From positions 620,001 to 684,000 of the forward strand of contig NC_019776.1 in the NCBI RefSeq assembly GCF_000317675.1: a DNA stretch of 64,000 nt. The letters are read 5' to 3'. Of the stretch, positions 1-10,556 are shown piece by piece. Below the pieces are notes generated by a model, which saw only the letters and a program-made list of their open reading frames with translations, had not been told where the DNA came from and searched no databases. Source of the DNA: Cyanobacterium aponinum PCC 10605 (lineage in GTDB: Bacteria > Cyanobacteriota > Cyanobacteriia > Cyanobacteriales > Cyanobacteriaceae). The position numbers and the translations under genes were made by a program. The first letter of the stretch is position 1; each line of letters begins with the position of its first letter.

Positions 1-24
1 TGTATATCGAACTCAGGTTAATAG

Positions 25-74
25 GGTTTGAGCATTCTAAACTCAAACCTAACACCTACAACCTGAAACCTTAA
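25..74. repeat. Hairpin followed by a heptad (ACCTRAY-type) array
   Basis: An 8-bp stem (GGTTTGAG at 25-32 with CTCAAACC at 42-49) runs into four seven-base units starting ACCT (47-74). The hairpin lies just past the end of folE and could help end its transcript, but there is no T run. The same ACCT heptads recur at 43184, 45977 and 56949. Confidence 0.6.
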
Positions 75-83
75 AATTAGTAA

Positions 84-803
84 TTAGAGGAAACTAGGTT
101 TATGACGAATCAAGTCGAGAAACTCCTGACGAGTTTTGTCATTATCCTGAAATTCTCCAATCATCGCACTGGTAACAGTCCAAGAACCCGGTTTTTGTAC
201 ACCACGCATTACCATACACATATGGGTTGCTTCCATAACTACTGCTACCCCTTGAGGATCGAGAATAGTTTGGATTGCCTCAGCAATTTGACGGGTTAAA
301 CGTTCTTGTACTTGCAATCTGCGGGAGTACATTTCCACGATTCTCGCTAATTTGCTTAAACCTACTACTTTTTGATTAGGAATATAAGCAACATGAGCCC
401 GTCCCATAAAAGGTAACATATGATGTTCGCAAAGGCTGAAAAAATCAATATCTCTGACCAAGACCATTTCATTATGACCTTCATCAAAAATAGCACCGTT
501 AACAAGTTTTTCCAAAGATTGGTTATAACCCTGAGTTAAAAATTGCATTGCTTCAGCAACTCTTTTTGGGGTTTTTAAAAGCCCTTCTCTTTCTGGGTCT
601 TCTCCTACTGCGTCCAAAATATTGCGTACCGCATCCATCATTTGTATTTTGTTTTCTTCTTTTGCCTCATGAATTTGGGCTTCTTTGCCATTATGAGTGT
701 TGCGATCGGGGCGACTGGCTACATTATTATATGTTTCAGTGGTGATGGAATCATGATTGTTAGGTACATTCTTGGAGTTGGAGTTGTTAGAAAATTCTGT
801 CAT
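84..803 (-). CDS. folE: GTP cyclohydrolase I
   Basis: Converts GTP to 7,8-dihydroneopterin triphosphate, the first step to tetrahydrofolate and pterins; cytoplasmic homodecamer. Of 239 residues, the first ~55 are a polar, low-complexity extension and the rest is the complete family core. The zinc/catalytic motif [10 protein letters not shown] and the later HMCMVMRG supply the Cys-His-Cys zinc ligands, and [18 protein letters not shown] is the family signature. It starts at an ATG at 803 and stands alone, with 280 bases to the next gene upstream. I see no truncation. The N-terminal extension is the only unusual part; an internal start near the MMDAVRN methionines cannot be excluded. Confidence 0.97.
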   Translation of the reverse strand: MTEFSNNSNSKNVPNNHDSITTETYNNVASRPDRNTHNGKEAQIHEAKEENKIQMMDAVRNILDAVGEDPEREGLLKTPKRVAEAMQFLTQGYNQSLEKLVNGAIFDEGHNEMVLVRDIDFFSLCEHHMLPFMGRAHVAYIPNQKVVGLSKLARIVEMYSRRLQVQERLTRQIAEAIQTILDPQGVAVVMEATHMCMVMRGVQKPGSWTVTSAMIGEFQDNDKTRQEFLDLIRHKPSFL

Positions 804-1083
804 AGTTTAAGTTAGGAAAAATTGATATTAGTGCAAAAGTAAAAGTAAATGAATTTGAATGTTAATTCCTAAATTCTTAGCCATGCTTAACCGTCAAGAT
901 AAGTATAATCTAAAAAATCAAGGTCAACTATCCCTTGAGTTCTAATTTTGTCATCTTGTATATTGGTAGATTATGGGAAGAATTTGTCATCAATCCTGAT
1001 TGGTTTTGTTTGAGAATGAAGGTCAAACCTCAGTAAGAATAAAAACATTCAGACGAATAAAATTAAGTTGATAGTCAACGAGT

Positions 1084-1812
1084 TTATAAAGAACCGCCAC
1101 TAGGTGCAATGGTTAACTTTTCTACTACGGCGCCTTGAGGCAACAAGACAGTGTGTAAAATAGTTTGAGCCACTGTTTCTGGAGTTAGCATCGCCGATTT
1201 GTCGAAATAGGCTTGTACTGTTTCCGTCTCCCAAATAGGAGTATTAACTGCTCCCGGGGAGATAGTCGTTACCCTGATACCATTGGCTCTTTCTTCAATA
1301 GCAAGACATTCGCCAAAAGTTACTAAGGCTGATTTACTCACAGAATAAAGTCCCCATTCGGGAAAGAAATTAGAAGCTGCGATCGAAGCTACATTAACGA
1401 TCGTACCTTTGCCTCTTTCTCTCATAGAAGGCAATATCCCCATGACACATTGAAAAACACTGGTCAAGTTTAAATCTAAAACCTTTTGCCAGTCTTCCAA
1501 AGAAGTATCTTTTAACAAATTGGTATAACCCATTCCCGCATTATTAACCAAAATGTCTATGGGGCCAAAATCTTCAGCAATAGCCTTAATGACAGTTTGC
1601 ACCGTTGATAAATTTGCCAAATCAGTGGACACTATTTTGACCTGCCCCCCGTATTCAGAAGCTAGATCTGCGACTTGTTGCAATTTTGCTTGATCACGAC
1701 TGACTAAACAAAGATCTATTCCTGATGACGCAAATGCTAGAGTTGTGGCTTTGCCGATACCACTACTAGCACCAGTAATGATCGCTCTAAGTCGGTTCGG
1801 GGCATTTTCCAT
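1084..1812 (-). CDS. Short-chain dehydrogenase/reductase (SDR)
   Basis: Classical SDR of 242 residues, predicted NAD(P)(H)-dependent oxidoreductase with Rossmann fold. Visible motifs are the nucleotide-binding TGASSGIG near residue 13, the NNAGMGY structural motif, the catalytic Ser in VNVASIAAS and the YSVSK Tyr/Lys pair, followed by the SPGAVNTP loop. Substrate cannot be read from sequence; fatty acyl, sugar and sterol-like substrates all occur in this superfamily. Single gene, ATG at 1812, no obvious operon partner. The 287 bases upstream of it (1813-2099) are A+T rich and show nothing I can name. Confidence 0.9.
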   Translation of the reverse strand: MENAPNRLRAIITGASSGIGKATTLAFASSGIDLCLVSRDQAKLQQVADLASEYGGQVKIVSTDLANLSTVQTVIKAIAEDFGPIDILVNNAGMGYTNLLKDTSLEDWQKVLDLNLTSVFQCVMGILPSMRERGKGTIVNVASIAASNFFPEWGLYSVSKSALVTFGECLAIEERANGIRVTTISPGAVNTPIWETETVQAYFDKSAMLTPETVAQTILHTVLLPQGAVVEKLTIAPSGGSL

Positions 1813-2099
1813 GATATTATTGCGTTTACTAGATATTTTTAACGGCTAAATTAGGTTATTCCCTCTTTAGCAAGTAGTTGAAAATATTAAAGATGAATTA
1901 CGACTTATTTGCCAAAATCACCAATGGCAATTATAACACTATTGAGTTGACATAACTTATTTCTGAGTTAATTATTTATTTTTTTTTATCTCAAGCCCCT
2001 AAAGCATTGGTATAAATCTATGCTAATTAATGAAATTTAACCATAGACATTCAAGATTCGTTAATCATAACTCTTAAATTAAGTTCATAAATTTCCTGA

Positions 2100-2960
2100 T
2101 TAATAAAAATTAAGTGTTAATTGTTGATTTTGTTTATCTTGAATAGAAGGTAAATAATTCATTATTAATAGTTCTTTTCCTTTCGGTACAGAAGATTTTT
2201 TATAATTGTTCATTCCGTATTGTAACTCCCATTCTTGAAGATAATACTCCACAAAATTATCTTTGATAAACTTACAATTATCATAAGTAATTAGCCACTT
2301 ATGTTGACATTTTTTTATAATGTTAATAAATTTTTTATGATTAAATTCTGAATGTAGATTACCTTTTTTTCCGTATAATTTTGATTTTGCATTATTATAA
2401 TAAGGTGGATCAAGAAATAGAAAAGCATTATTACTATTATCTTTAATCACATTCTCAAAATCTAAATTAGTTATAGTAATATCTTTTAAAATCTGCTCTA
2501 ACAATTCTAAACGTTCGATCGAAGAATCAGTAAATCTTTTTTCAAAAGCACCTTGAGAAAATCCGCCAGATTCTACAGTACCAGAAAAAGTAATTCTATT
2601 TAAAATAAAAAATCTCGTTGCTCTTTCTAAGTCTGTTAAATTCTCTATATTAACAGTCGTCAATTCTCGAAAAAGTTGTTTTCCATCTTGATAATTTTCT
2701 TTACATTTTTTTATCTCATTAACTAAATTAACTAAATCAGATTGAGCAATTTTCCAAAACAAATACAATTCTGGATTTAAGTCATTAATCCAAATTTTTA
2801 AACCGGGGTTTTTTTGTTTTAAATAAATAAACATTGATCCACCTCCCACCATTGGCTCTCTATATTCACTAAAATCATCAGGTAGGTGTTGGCAAAGATA
2901 ATCAATTGCTCGACTTTTTCCCCCTGGATAACGTAATGGACTTTTAATCATTTTAACCAT
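2100..2960 (-). CDS. DNA adenine (N6) methyltransferase, Dam/D12 class
   Basis: Transfers a methyl group from S-adenosylmethionine to adenine N6 in DNA. The 286-residue protein begins with SPLRYPGGKSRAI, the AdoMet-binding region of the D12 class, has REPMVGGGSMF as the FxGxG-like motif I and the catalytic DPPYYNN motif IV near residue 200. Two starts are possible: ATG at 2960, used here, or the in-frame ATG at 2951 (MIKSPLRYPGG), which matches the family better. It overlaps the end of the upstream gene by 8 bases, implying translational coupling. Base composition is far more A+T rich than the neighbours, typical of transferred restriction-modification genes. Recognition site unknown; GATC is a common target for this class but is not shown here. 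Confidence 0.9.
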   Translation of the reverse strand: MVKMIKSPLRYPGGKSRAIDYLCQHLPDDFSEYREPMVGGGSMFIYLKQKNPGLKIWINDLNPELYLFWKIAQSDLVNLVNEIKKCKENYQDGKQLFRELTTVNIENLTDLERATRFFILNRITFSGTVESGGFSQGAFEKRFTDSSIERLELLEQILKDITITNLDFENVIKDNSNNAFLFLDPPYYNNAKSKLYGKKGNLHSEFNHKKFINIIKKCQHKWLITYDNCKFIKDNFVEYYLQEWELQYGMNNYKKSSVPKGKELLIMNYLPSIQDKQNQQLTLNFY

Positions 2961-4092
2961 TATTTGTAATTAGTATATTTAACTTTTTATTTCGTTTTAC
3001 TTCTAGCAATAGCTTATAAATTATACCTACTTCTTGATTAGTCAATATAAAAATATTATTTTCGATAAACTTTTCTAATTCCTGACTTTCTGTAGATTCT
3101 GATAATAAAATTTCCTCTTTAATGTTATTACCTGTCAATTTTAATCGACAACTAAACTGTAATTCTTGATCTTCTAAATAGAGATGATCTAAATTAGAAT
3201 ATAAAATCAGTTTAAATAATCCATCTTGTATATCATCTAATGACGGTAAACATTTTTTTGATGAATTTTTTGATTCTTGAATAATATAATTTTGTTTATC
3301 AATAATAATTTCATCAGCAGTAAGATGATAAATTCCTCCTAAATCATTTTCAATCTCGAAAACTCCTTTGCATCCATCAACTAAATACTCTAAATTATGT
3401 TCAGTTTGTATTTCTCTATTAATTGCTTGTTGTGAAAATTTTAAAGAAATATTCTTAAATTCCTCAAAATCTGTTTGAATATCTTTTAAATATTCTCTTA
3501 ATCTATCTTGATTATGTATTTTAACACCTGTCTTATTTTCTATCTTTTTGTAACAATTTAATGCTAAATTGAAAATATTTATAAATTCATTTTCAAATAA
3601 ATTTTTGTTCCAATGTAAAGCACTTTGTTTATAGTTAAATATTTTTTCTATTTGTTGCTTAATAAAATTATTATTAAATTTTTGTTCTGATAATTTATCT
3701 TTTGAAATTTGGCCTTTTTTTTGACTTTTTTCTGCGTCTTCGTAATAGCCTAAAATAATATAAATATTTAACAAATTCATCCAACAAAATGTCGTAAATC
3801 CTATTTTGTCTAAATCACCATCTTTTCCTTCATCTTTAATTATCGGAATAATAGTTATCACCTTTGATTGACTGTAAGTATTATACATTCTCGCAAAAGG
3901 ATAACTTCTCGTACGTTTCGGAGATACCCATTTAGAATAAGCTATATTTTTATCTTCTAATTGAATTAATCCAAAACCGTCACAAATATTAATATTAAAT
4001 TCTTGAAAACTATAAAGTTTTAAACTTTGAATTAAGCGAGGATTATAAATAACATTTTTAATCACACCTTTAAATTTTAAAATATTATTCAT
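2953..4092 (-). CDS. Putative type II restriction endonuclease partner of the methyltransferase
   Basis: 379 residues from the ATG at 4092 (a TTG at 4110 would add six). I do not recognise a named family. It lies immediately upstream of, and overlaps, an adenine methyltransferase on the same strand, which is the usual arrangement of a type II system. The C-terminal half contains an acidic/beta segment (TADEIIIDK then YIIQESKN) that could be the D...ExK core of a PD-(D/E)XK nuclease; this is inference. Lys, Asn and Ile are very abundant, reflecting A+T-rich, probably imported DNA. Alternatives are a regulatory or structural protein of the same cassette. Confidence 0.6.
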   Translation of the reverse strand: MNNILKFKGVIKNVIYNPRLIQSLKLYSFQEFNINICDGFGLIQLEDKNIAYSKWVSPKRTRSYPFARMYNTYSQSKVITIIPIIKDEGKDGDLDKIGFTTFCWMNLLNIYIILGYYEDAEKSQKKGQISKDKLSEQKFNNNFIKQQIEKIFNYKQSALHWNKNLFENEFINIFNLALNCYKKIENKTGVKIHNQDRLREYLKDIQTDFEEFKNISLKFSQQAINREIQTEHNLEYLVDGCKGVFEIENDLGGIYHLTADEIIIDKQNYIIQESKNSSKKCLPSLDDIQDGLFKLILYSNLDHLYLEDQELQFSCRLKLTGNNIKEEILLSESTESQELEKFIENNIFILTNQEVGIIYKLLLEVKRNKKLNILITNNG

Positions 4093-4356
4093 AAATTTTT
4101 TTTGATGCAAAACAAAATTGAATGCGTATTCTATATATTTGATTGTCTATTATTACAAATGTGATCAACTCTTTAATAATTAAACCCGATAAACTTTAAA
4201 AAACTTAATCTTATATTAAATTTTTGACAAAAAAAGTGAGGTAATTGATAAATCTTTCTATAATGTTTAGTTAATAAAGCAAAGAGAAAAAAGGGCTATG
4301 CTTAAGAATTTCTTTAGATTTTTAGCTAGTTAAACTCTACATTTTAGGAAGAAATT

Positions 4357-7300
4357 ATGGTCAATAATCACATCCCCAAAAAACAAGGATTATACGATCC
4401 TCAAAACGAACATGATGCCTGTGGTGTCGGTTTTGTTGTCAATAAATATGGGAAGAAATCTCATGAAATAGTAGGTCAGGCATTGACTATTTTGATTAAT
4501 TTAGATCATAGAGGCGGTTGTGGTGCAGAACCGAATACAGGGGATGGTGCAGGAATTTTAATGCAGTTACCCGATGGTTTTATGCGTAAAGAAGCCCAAA
4601 AATTGGGCATAGAATTACCTCCTATGGGAGATTATGCCGTAGGTATGATTTTTGCATCTCCCGACAAAGAAGCAAGAAATAAAGCCAGAAAAATATTTGA
4701 GCAGGTTGTGGCAGAAGAAGGACAAAAAGTCTTAGGATGGCGTGACGTGCCTACGGATAACTCAGATTTGGGTAAAAGTGCCTTGAATTGTGAGCCTTTT
4801 ATGCAACAGGTATTTATCGCTAAAAATCCCACAATTACTGATAATCTAGTATTTGAACGCAAATTATATGTAATTCGCAAACGCTCTCATAATGCCATTA
4901 AAGCAACAAAAGTTGATGAGTATTGGTATCCTGCTACCCTTTCCAGCAGAACCATCGTTTATAAGGGAATGTTGCGCCCTGAGCAAGTGGGAAAATACTA
5001 TTTAGACTTGAGTAATCCTGAGTTAGAAACTGCTCTAGCCCTTGTACACTCTCGTTTTAGCACCAATACTTTCCCCAGTTGGGATCGCGCTCACCCTTAC
5101 CGCTACATCACCCATAACGGCGAAATAAACACCCTTAGAGGCAACATTAACTGGATGCACGCGCGTCAATCCCTGTTTAAATCCGATTTATTTGGAGATG
5201 ATATGGCGAAACTTCAGCCTGTAATTAACCTCAATGGTAGTGATTCTTTAATTTTTGATAATGCCTTAGAAATGTTGGTATTAAGTGGGCGTAGTCTCTC
5301 TCATGGGGTAATGATGATGATTCCTGAGCCTTGGAGTGGCCATGAGTCTATGAGTGAGGAGAAAAAAGCCTTTTATCAATACCATTCTTGCTTAATGGAA
5401 CCTTGGGATGGCCCAGCTTCCATCGCATTTACAGACGGGAAACAAATAGGCGCGATCCTCGATCGCAACGGCTTACGTCCTTCTCGCTATACTGTTACTA
5501 AAGATGGATTAGTCATCATGGCATCGGAAGCGGGGGTATTGCCCATCGAACCTGAAAGAGTAGAAAGTAAAGGCAGACTGCAACCCGGACAAATGTTCTT
5601 AGTGGATATGGAAGCAGGGCGCATCGTGCCAGACGAGGAAGTAAAAGCACCCATTATCAATCAACATCCCTATCAACAATGGTTAGATGATCACTTATAT
5701 AGACTAGAAGAATTACCAACCCCTTCTGTGAAACAGGCTTCCAGCCTGTATGATAAAGATCTGATCGCCTTACAACAAACCTTTGGTTATACTTTTGAAG
5801 ACTTAAGAATGCTCCTCGCCCCTATGGGTAAAGATGGAGTAGAATCGATTGGTGCAATGGGTATCGATACGCCGTTAGCAGTATTGAGCGATCGCCCCAA
5901 ATTGTTGTATGATTACTTTAAACAACTGTTTGCTCAGGTGACAAATCCCCCCATTGACCCCATCAGAGAAGCAATTATCACCTCTGCGGAAACAACCATC
6001 GGTAAAGAAGGTAACTTATTAGAGCCTACTCCCGAAAGTTGTCATCTCATCGCCCTCAAAACTCCCATTCTTACCAATGAAGAATTAGCAATTCTCAAAA
6101 GCCTAGATTGTCCTAGTATCCATCATTTCGACAACCCTGCCTTAAATCCTCCCATCACCAAAGCCAATGATAATCACGGATTTAAAGCTCACACCTGTTC
6201 AATTTTATTTGACCCCAAATCAGGGGTAAAAGGGCTAGAAAGCACCTTAGAGAGCATTTTTGAGGAGGTAGATCAAGCCATTGAAAGGGGATGCACCCAT
6301 ATTATTTTGAGCGATCGAGATGTAAATTTTTACAACGCTCCCATACCTGCCCTATTAGCCGTATCTGGCTTACATCATCATCTCATTCGTAAAGGCACAA
6401 GGACTCAAGTGGGTATCATCCTTGAATCAGGCGAACCCAAAGAAGTCCATCATTTTGCTGTATTATTAGGTTATGGTTGCGGTGCGATCAATCCTTACCT
6501 TGCCCTTGAAACCTTTAAAGATATGATTAAACAAGGGTTAGTCACCGATGTTGACCATAAAACCGCTTGTAAAAATTATATCAAAGCAGTCACCAAAGGC
6601 ATCATTAAAATTGCCTCTAAAATTGGTATTTCTACCATCCAAAGCTATCGAGGGGCGCAAATCTTCGAGGCGATCGGACTTAATCAAGATCTCATTGATA
6701 AGTATTTTACATGGACAGCATCCCGTTTGCAAGGCATTGGTTTAGACGTGATTGCCCAAGAAACCATCATGCGTCATAGTCATGCTTTCCCTGACAGACA
6801 AGTTAACGGGCATACCCTTGATGCAGGAGGGGAATATCAATGGCGTAAAGACGGCGAGGCACATTTATTTAACCCTCAAACCATTCACACCTTACAACAG
6901 GCAGTGCAACAGGGAGATTACGAATTATACAAAAAATACTCCCAGATGATCAACGATCATGGTAAGCAATTCTTCCGTTTGCGTGACTTATTGGAGTTTA
7001 AACAACGGGAATCCATACCTATTGAAGAAGTTGAGCCTATCGAAAACATCATGAAGCGCTTTAAAACAGGGGCGATGAGTTACGGTTCAATTTCCAAAGA
7101 AGCCCATGAGTCTCTCGCTATTGCCATGAATCGCATTGGCGGTAAATCTAATACAGGGGAAGGAGGGGAAGACCCCCAGCGCTATACTTGGACTAATGAG
7201 CAAGGAGACTCGAAAAATAGTGCTATCAAACAGGTAGCTAGTGGGCGTTTTGGTGTCACCAGTCTTTACTTATCCCAAGCTAAAGAGATACAAATTAAAA

Positions 7301-9015
7301 TGGCGCAGGGTGCAAAACCGGGTGAAGGTGGGCAATTACCGGGTAAAAAAGTCTATCCTTGGATTGCGAAGGTACGTTATTCTACCCCCGGAGTGGGCTT
7401 AATTTCTCCTCCTCCTCACCATGATATTTACTCCATTGAAGACTTAGCGGAGTTAATCCATGACTTGAAAAACGCTAACCGCAACGCCCGTATTAATGTA
7501 AAATTAGTGTCAGAAGTAGGGGTAGGTACGATCGCAGCAGGGGTTGCCAAAGCCAAAGCGGATGTTGTGTTAATCTCTGGTTATGACGGAGGCACAGGTG
7601 CTTCTCCTCGCACATCTATTAAACACGCAGGACTACCGTGGGAATTGGGATTAGCGGAAACTCACCAAACCTTGTTATTAAATAACCTCCGCAGTCGTAT
7701 TGTGGTAGAAACCGATGGGCAAATGAAAACAGGGCGAGACATTGCGATCGCAACTCTGTTAGGTGCTGAGGAATACGGCTTTTCAACCGCTCCCTTAGTT
7801 ACTTTGGGATGTATCATGATGCGTGTGTGTCATTTGAATACTTGCCCTGTGGGGGTAGCTACCCAAAACCCCGAACTTCGTGCTAAATTTACGGGTGATC
7901 CTGCTTATACTGTCAATTTCATGAAATTTATCGCCCAAGAAATGCGGGAAATCATGGCAGAGTTAGGCTTCCGCACGGTGAATGAGATGGTAGGACGTAC
8001 TGATGTCTTAAATCCCAAAGGTGCGATCGAGCATTGGAAAGCGAAAGGTATTGATATTTCTCCTATTCTCCATCAACCCAAAGTTGATCCAAATATGCCC
8101 CGTCACTGTACCATAAAACAGGATCACGGTTTAGATCAATCCCTCGATATGACTACTTTACTAGATTTATGCAAAGGTGCGATCGAGCATGGCGAAAAAG
8201 TAAAAGCCACCTTACCCATTAAAAACATTAACCGTGTAGTCGGCACAATCTTAGGTAACGAGATTACCAAAAAACATTGGGAAGGCTTACCCGAAGATAC
8301 CGTGCATTTGCATTTCGTTGGTAGTGCAGGACAAAGTTTAGGTGCATTTGTACCCAAAGGAGTTACCCTTGAATTAGAAGGAGACGCTAACGACTATATC
8401 GGCAAAGGCTTAAGCGGTGGTAAAATCATCGTTTATCCCGACAAAAAAGCTACTTTTGAAGCGGATGAGAATATCATTGTCGGTAACGTAGCCTTGTATG
8501 GTGCAACCAGTGGCGAAGCCTATATTTCAGGGGTTGCAGGAGAGCGCTTCTGTGTCCGTAACTCAGGTGTAACTACCGTTGTGGAAGGAGTGGGCGATCA
8601 TGGTTGCGAATACATGACAGGTGGTAAAGTGGTTATCATCGGTAAAACGGGGCGTAACTTTGCCGCAGGAATGAGTGGCGGTGTCGCCTATATCCTCGAT
8701 GAAACGGGGGATTTTGCTACCCACTGCAATACGGAGATGGTTGGTTTAGAAACCCTTGAGGATGCTTCAGAAATTGCCGAATTAAAACAATTAATTGTCA
8801 AACATCAACAATTTACTAATAGTAAAAAAGCCCAAAAAGTTCTCGATAATTGGGAGGAAAATATCAGTAAATTTGTCAAAGTAATGCCTCGTGATTACAA
8901 GCGAGTTTTAGAAGCATTAAAAGAGGCAATTAATTCTGGATTAAGCGGTGATGAAGCGTTAAATGCGGCGTTTGAAGCCAACGCCCAAGATGTAGCCCGT
9001 GTCGGCGGAAGTTAA
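4357..9015 (+). CDS. gltB: Glutamate synthase large (alpha) subunit, NAD(P)H-type by sequence
   Basis: Makes two glutamates from glutamine and 2-oxoglutarate (GOGAT), closing ammonium assimilation with glutamine synthetase. The 1552 residues comprise a class II glutaminase domain whose nucleophile is Cys22 in HDACGVGF after a short propeptide, a central domain, the FMN/2-oxoglutarate barrel ([30 protein letters not shown]), the 3Fe-4S cysteines in [15 protein letters not shown], and the C-terminal beta-helix. Between GGEDPQRY and [11 protein letters not shown] only about ten residues occur; ferredoxin-dependent enzymes carry a ~25-residue loop here, so this looks like the pyridine-nucleotide form, whose small subunit GltD is not in the window. 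A TATAAT at 4259-4264 is a candidate -10 element. Monocistronic here. Confidence 0.95.
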   Translation: MVNNHIPKKQGLYDPQNEHDACGVGFVVNKYGKKSHEIVGQALTILINLDHRGGCGAEPNTGDGAGILMQLPDGFMRKEAQKLGIELPPMGDYAVGMIFASPDKEARNKARKIFEQVVAEEGQKVLGWRDVPTDNSDLGKSALNCEPFMQQVFIAKNPTITDNLVFERKLYVIRKRSHNAIKATKVDEYWYPATLSSRTIVYKGMLRPEQVGKYYLDLSNPELETALALVHSRFSTNTFPSWDRAHPYRYITHNGEINTLRGNINWMHARQSLFKSDLFGDDMAKLQPVINLNGSDSLIFDNALEMLVLSGRSLSHGVMMMIPEPWSGHESMSEEKKAFYQYHSCLMEPWDGPASIAFTDGKQIGAILDRNGLRPSRYTVTKDGLVIMASEAGVLPIEPERVESKGRLQPGQMFLVDMEAGRIVPDEEVKAPIINQHPYQQWLDDHLYRLEELPTPSVKQASSLYDKDLIALQQTFGYTFEDLRMLLAPMGKDGVESIGAMGIDTPLAVLSDRPKLLYDYFKQLFAQVTNPPIDPIREAIITSAETTIGKEGNLLEPTPESCHLIALKTPILTNEELAILKSLDCPSIHHFDNPALNPPITKANDNHGFKAHTCSILFDPKSGVKGLESTLESIFEEVDQAIERGCTHIILSDRDVNFYNAPIPALLAVSGLHHHLIRKGTRTQVGIILESGEPKEVHHFAVLLGYGCGAINPYLALETFKDMIKQGLVTDVDHKTACKNYIKAVTKGIIKIASKIGISTIQSYRGAQIFEAIGLNQDLIDKYFTWTASRLQGIGLDVIAQETIMRHSHAFPDRQVNGHTLDAGGEYQWRKDGEAHLFNPQTIHTLQQAVQQGDYELYKKYSQMINDHGKQFFRLRDLLEFKQRESIPIEEVEPIENIMKRFKTGAMSYGSISKEAHESLAIAMNRIGGKSNTGEGGEDPQRYTWTNEQGDSKNSAIKQVASGRFGVTSLYLSQAKEIQIKMAQGAKPGEGGQLPGKKVYPWIAKVRYSTPGVGLISPPPHHDIYSIEDLAELIHDLKNANRNARINVKLVSEVGVGTIAAGVAKAKADVVLISGYDGGTGASPRTSIKHAGLPWELGLAETHQTLLLNNLRSRIVVETDGQMKTGRDIAIATLLGAEEYGFSTAPLVTLGCIMMRVCHLNTCPVGVATQNPELRAKFTGDPAYTVNFMKFIAQEMREIMAELGFRTVNEMVGRTDVLNPKGAIEHWKAKGIDISPILHQPKVDPNMPRHCTIKQDHGLDQSLDMTTLLDLCKGAIEHGEKVKATLPIKNINRVVGTILGNEITKKHWEGLPEDTVHLHFVGSAGQSLGAFVPKGVTLELEGDANDYIGKGLSGGKIIVYPDKKATFEADENIIVGNVALYGATSGEAYISGVAGERFCVRNSGVTTVVEGVGDHGCEYMTGGKVVIIGKTGRNFAAGMSGGVAYILDETGDFATHCNTEMVGLETLEDASEIAELKQLIVKHQQFTNSKKAQKVLDNWEENISKFVKVMPRDYKRVLEALKEAINSGLSGDEALNAAFEANAQDVARVGGS

Positions 9016-9044
9016 TCCCCCTAAATCTCTCCTAAAAAGGGGGA
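9016..9044. repeat. C/G-rich hairpin of the dispersed CCCCCT/AGGGGG type
   Basis: TCCCCCT at 9016-9022 pairs with AGGGGGA at 9038-9044. It begins one base after the gltB stop codon and could act as its terminator, though no T run follows. Related hairpins lie at 40588, 61085, 61675 and 62574. Confidence 0.6.
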
Positions 9045-9117
9045 GACTGTTTAATAACCGAACTTCCCCCTTTGGCAAAAACTAAAACTTATATCCCTCA
9101 AAAGTTTAAGAGCATAT

Positions 9118-9198
9118 TAGACATCTCCAACAATTCCTAAAAATCGGATTACAACCCTTATTCTGTCGTTGTAAAATGATAGTTTCTGGAGATGTCTA
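9118..9198. mobile_element. 81-bp MITE-like element with 12-bp terminal inverted repeats
   Basis: TAGACATCTCCA at 9118-9129 is perfectly inverted at 9187-9198, and an inner inverted pair (TTACAAC/GTTGTAA, about 9149-9174) is nested inside. It encodes nothing and lies in the spacer between convergent genes, directly against the stop codon of the cold-shock-domain gene. This is the architecture of a miniature inverted-repeat element left by a transposase encoded elsewhere; the parental family is not identified. A bidirectional terminator hairpin is the alternative, but there are no T runs. Confidence 0.5.
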
Positions 9199-10077
9199 TT
9201 AGAATTTATCTGTTGGCGAAACATCCTTAAATGATCTAAAATCGATAGGTCTAGCCTTTGTATGTTGGTTATCTAATCCGAGTTCTTTACAAATATTGCT
9301 ATAAATTTTTGGTGGGAATCCTCCGTGAAAATCCCATTCATTTCCTCCATCTTGCATTGTCAAAATACCCGATATATTTTTGTACTTATAACCCAGTTTC
9401 TGTTTTACAATATACATTGAAAGCTGTTTACTATGTGTAAAATTTTTGGGACGCATTTCTTCTAATAATAGATATAACTCCTCAGCTTCATCAATACTCA
9501 AAGAGTATTTCGCACTTAGCTTTCTAACTTCATTCTCTTTATCAACCCGAATCTGTTTTTGACGTTCAACTTCTTGACGTTCTCTTTCTCTTTGAAGTTC
9601 TATTTGTCTTAAGCGTTCAACCTCAACATCTTTGCGTTTTCTTTCCCCCGCCTCCCTCCGTTGATTCTCTAAGTTATTTCTTTGAAGACTTAATTCATCT
9701 TTGCGATTAGTTCCAACTAACTCTATTGTGACAATATCAAGCCAACTAGGTTTTGATGAGTCTATGTTTTTCCAGATATTTTCTACTTTTCCGATTAAAT
9801 CAGATAATTCACTGACATGATTTTCGGGTATCTCATCCTTATGTAGCCAACACTCCTTAACTTGTTCCCCTTTTTGAGTCTGTTCAATTTCATACCATAA
9901 ATTTAGTCCTTGAAAATTCTCCTCATTGTCCAATTTCTCAGCAATTTCAGGATGTTTTGCTTTAATTTTCTTAATATGAAAAAAAACTCTTCTATGGGGA
10001 TTTAAAAAACGACCAGTAATAAATCCAAATCCTCTATTTGAATTGTAGCTTTTGACACTGCCAAAGTCTATTGCCAT
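9199..10077 (-). CDS. Cold-shock-domain protein with coiled coil and unknown C-terminal domain
   Basis: 292 residues from the ATG at 10077 (a TTG at 10083 is in frame but less likely). Residues 1-65 resemble a cold-shock (OB-fold) nucleic-acid-binding domain: FGSVKSYNSNRGFGFI with the RNP-1-like KxxxGFGFI pattern, then RVFFHIKKIK as RNP-2. Residues ~135-200 are a highly charged Arg/Glu coiled coil. The last ~95 residues form a separate globular region (around GYKYKNISGILTMQDG and WDFHGGFPPKIY) that I do not recognise. It probably binds RNA or single-stranded DNA. Alone on this strand, with a MITE-like element touching its stop codon. Confidence 0.7.
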   Translation of the reverse strand: MAIDFGSVKSYNSNRGFGFITGRFLNPHRRVFFHIKKIKAKHPEIAEKLDNEENFQGLNLWYEIEQTQKGEQVKECWLHKDEIPENHVSELSDLIGKVENIWKNIDSSKPSWLDIVTIELVGTNRKDELSLQRNNLENQRREAGERKRKDVEVERLRQIELQRERERQEVERQKQIRVDKENEVRKLSAKYSLSIDEAEELYLLLEEMRPKNFTHSKQLSMYIVKQKLGYKYKNISGILTMQDGGNEWDFHGGFPPKIYSNICKELGLDNQHTKARPIDFRSFKDVSPTDKF

Positions 10078-10212
10078 AAACAAAACCTATTCTATAAGCT
10101 CACTTACTGGATATTATTATGATACTATATCTCATATAACTATACCCTAATATTATGCGATCGCATCTTATATGTATAAGAATTTTTAAGTCCTTTAAAA
10201 GTATGATAAATA

Positions 10213-10554
10213 ATGGCTGATTTATCTCCAGAAAATAAACGAATAATCAATCATCTTAAAGATAAATTGTTAGACATTTTGAACGAAGCAAAAAAAGTAG
10301 AGTTTTTGTTATTACAGCGTTTTGGTGAGAATTTGGATACTTACGATAGTTTAGAACAATTAACCGAAATAAGCGAACAAGCAAGAACTCGTTTTACTAA
10401 ATTGTCTAATTTACAAATACATATTGCTGAATCTCAACCAGAAATCTCAAGCTCTTTGCTACAATTTATTCATCAAGCTATTGTCAGTAGTGAAGTCAAA
10501 ATTCCAGCCTTAGAGCAAAGTATAAAAGAAATTAAAACAGATTGGAACTTATAA
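10213..10554 (+). CDS. Hypothetical helical protein (113 aa), first of a two-gene cassette
   Basis: Not recognised. The sequence is almost entirely amphipathic helix (for example IINHLKDKLLDILNEAKK), with no Cys, signal peptide or membrane segment, so a soluble helical bundle or adaptor is likely. The stop codon is three bases before the next ATG, so the two genes are almost surely co-translated. A HIP1 site lies just upstream (near 10157). Coding content is supported by the tight coupling and by codon use like that of its neighbours; function unknown. Confidence 0.6.
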   Translation: MADLSPENKRIINHLKDKLLDILNEAKKVEFLLLQRFGENLDTYDSLEQLTEISEQARTRFTKLSNLQIHIAESQPEISSSLLQFIHQAIVSSEVKIPALEQSIKEIKTDWNL

Positions 10555-10556
10555 TT

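Noticed and set aside
4111-4356. Glutamine riboswitch or NtcA site upstream of gltB
   Set aside because: No glnA-motif core and no GTA-N8-TAC; the closest palindrome near 4150 has the wrong spacing.
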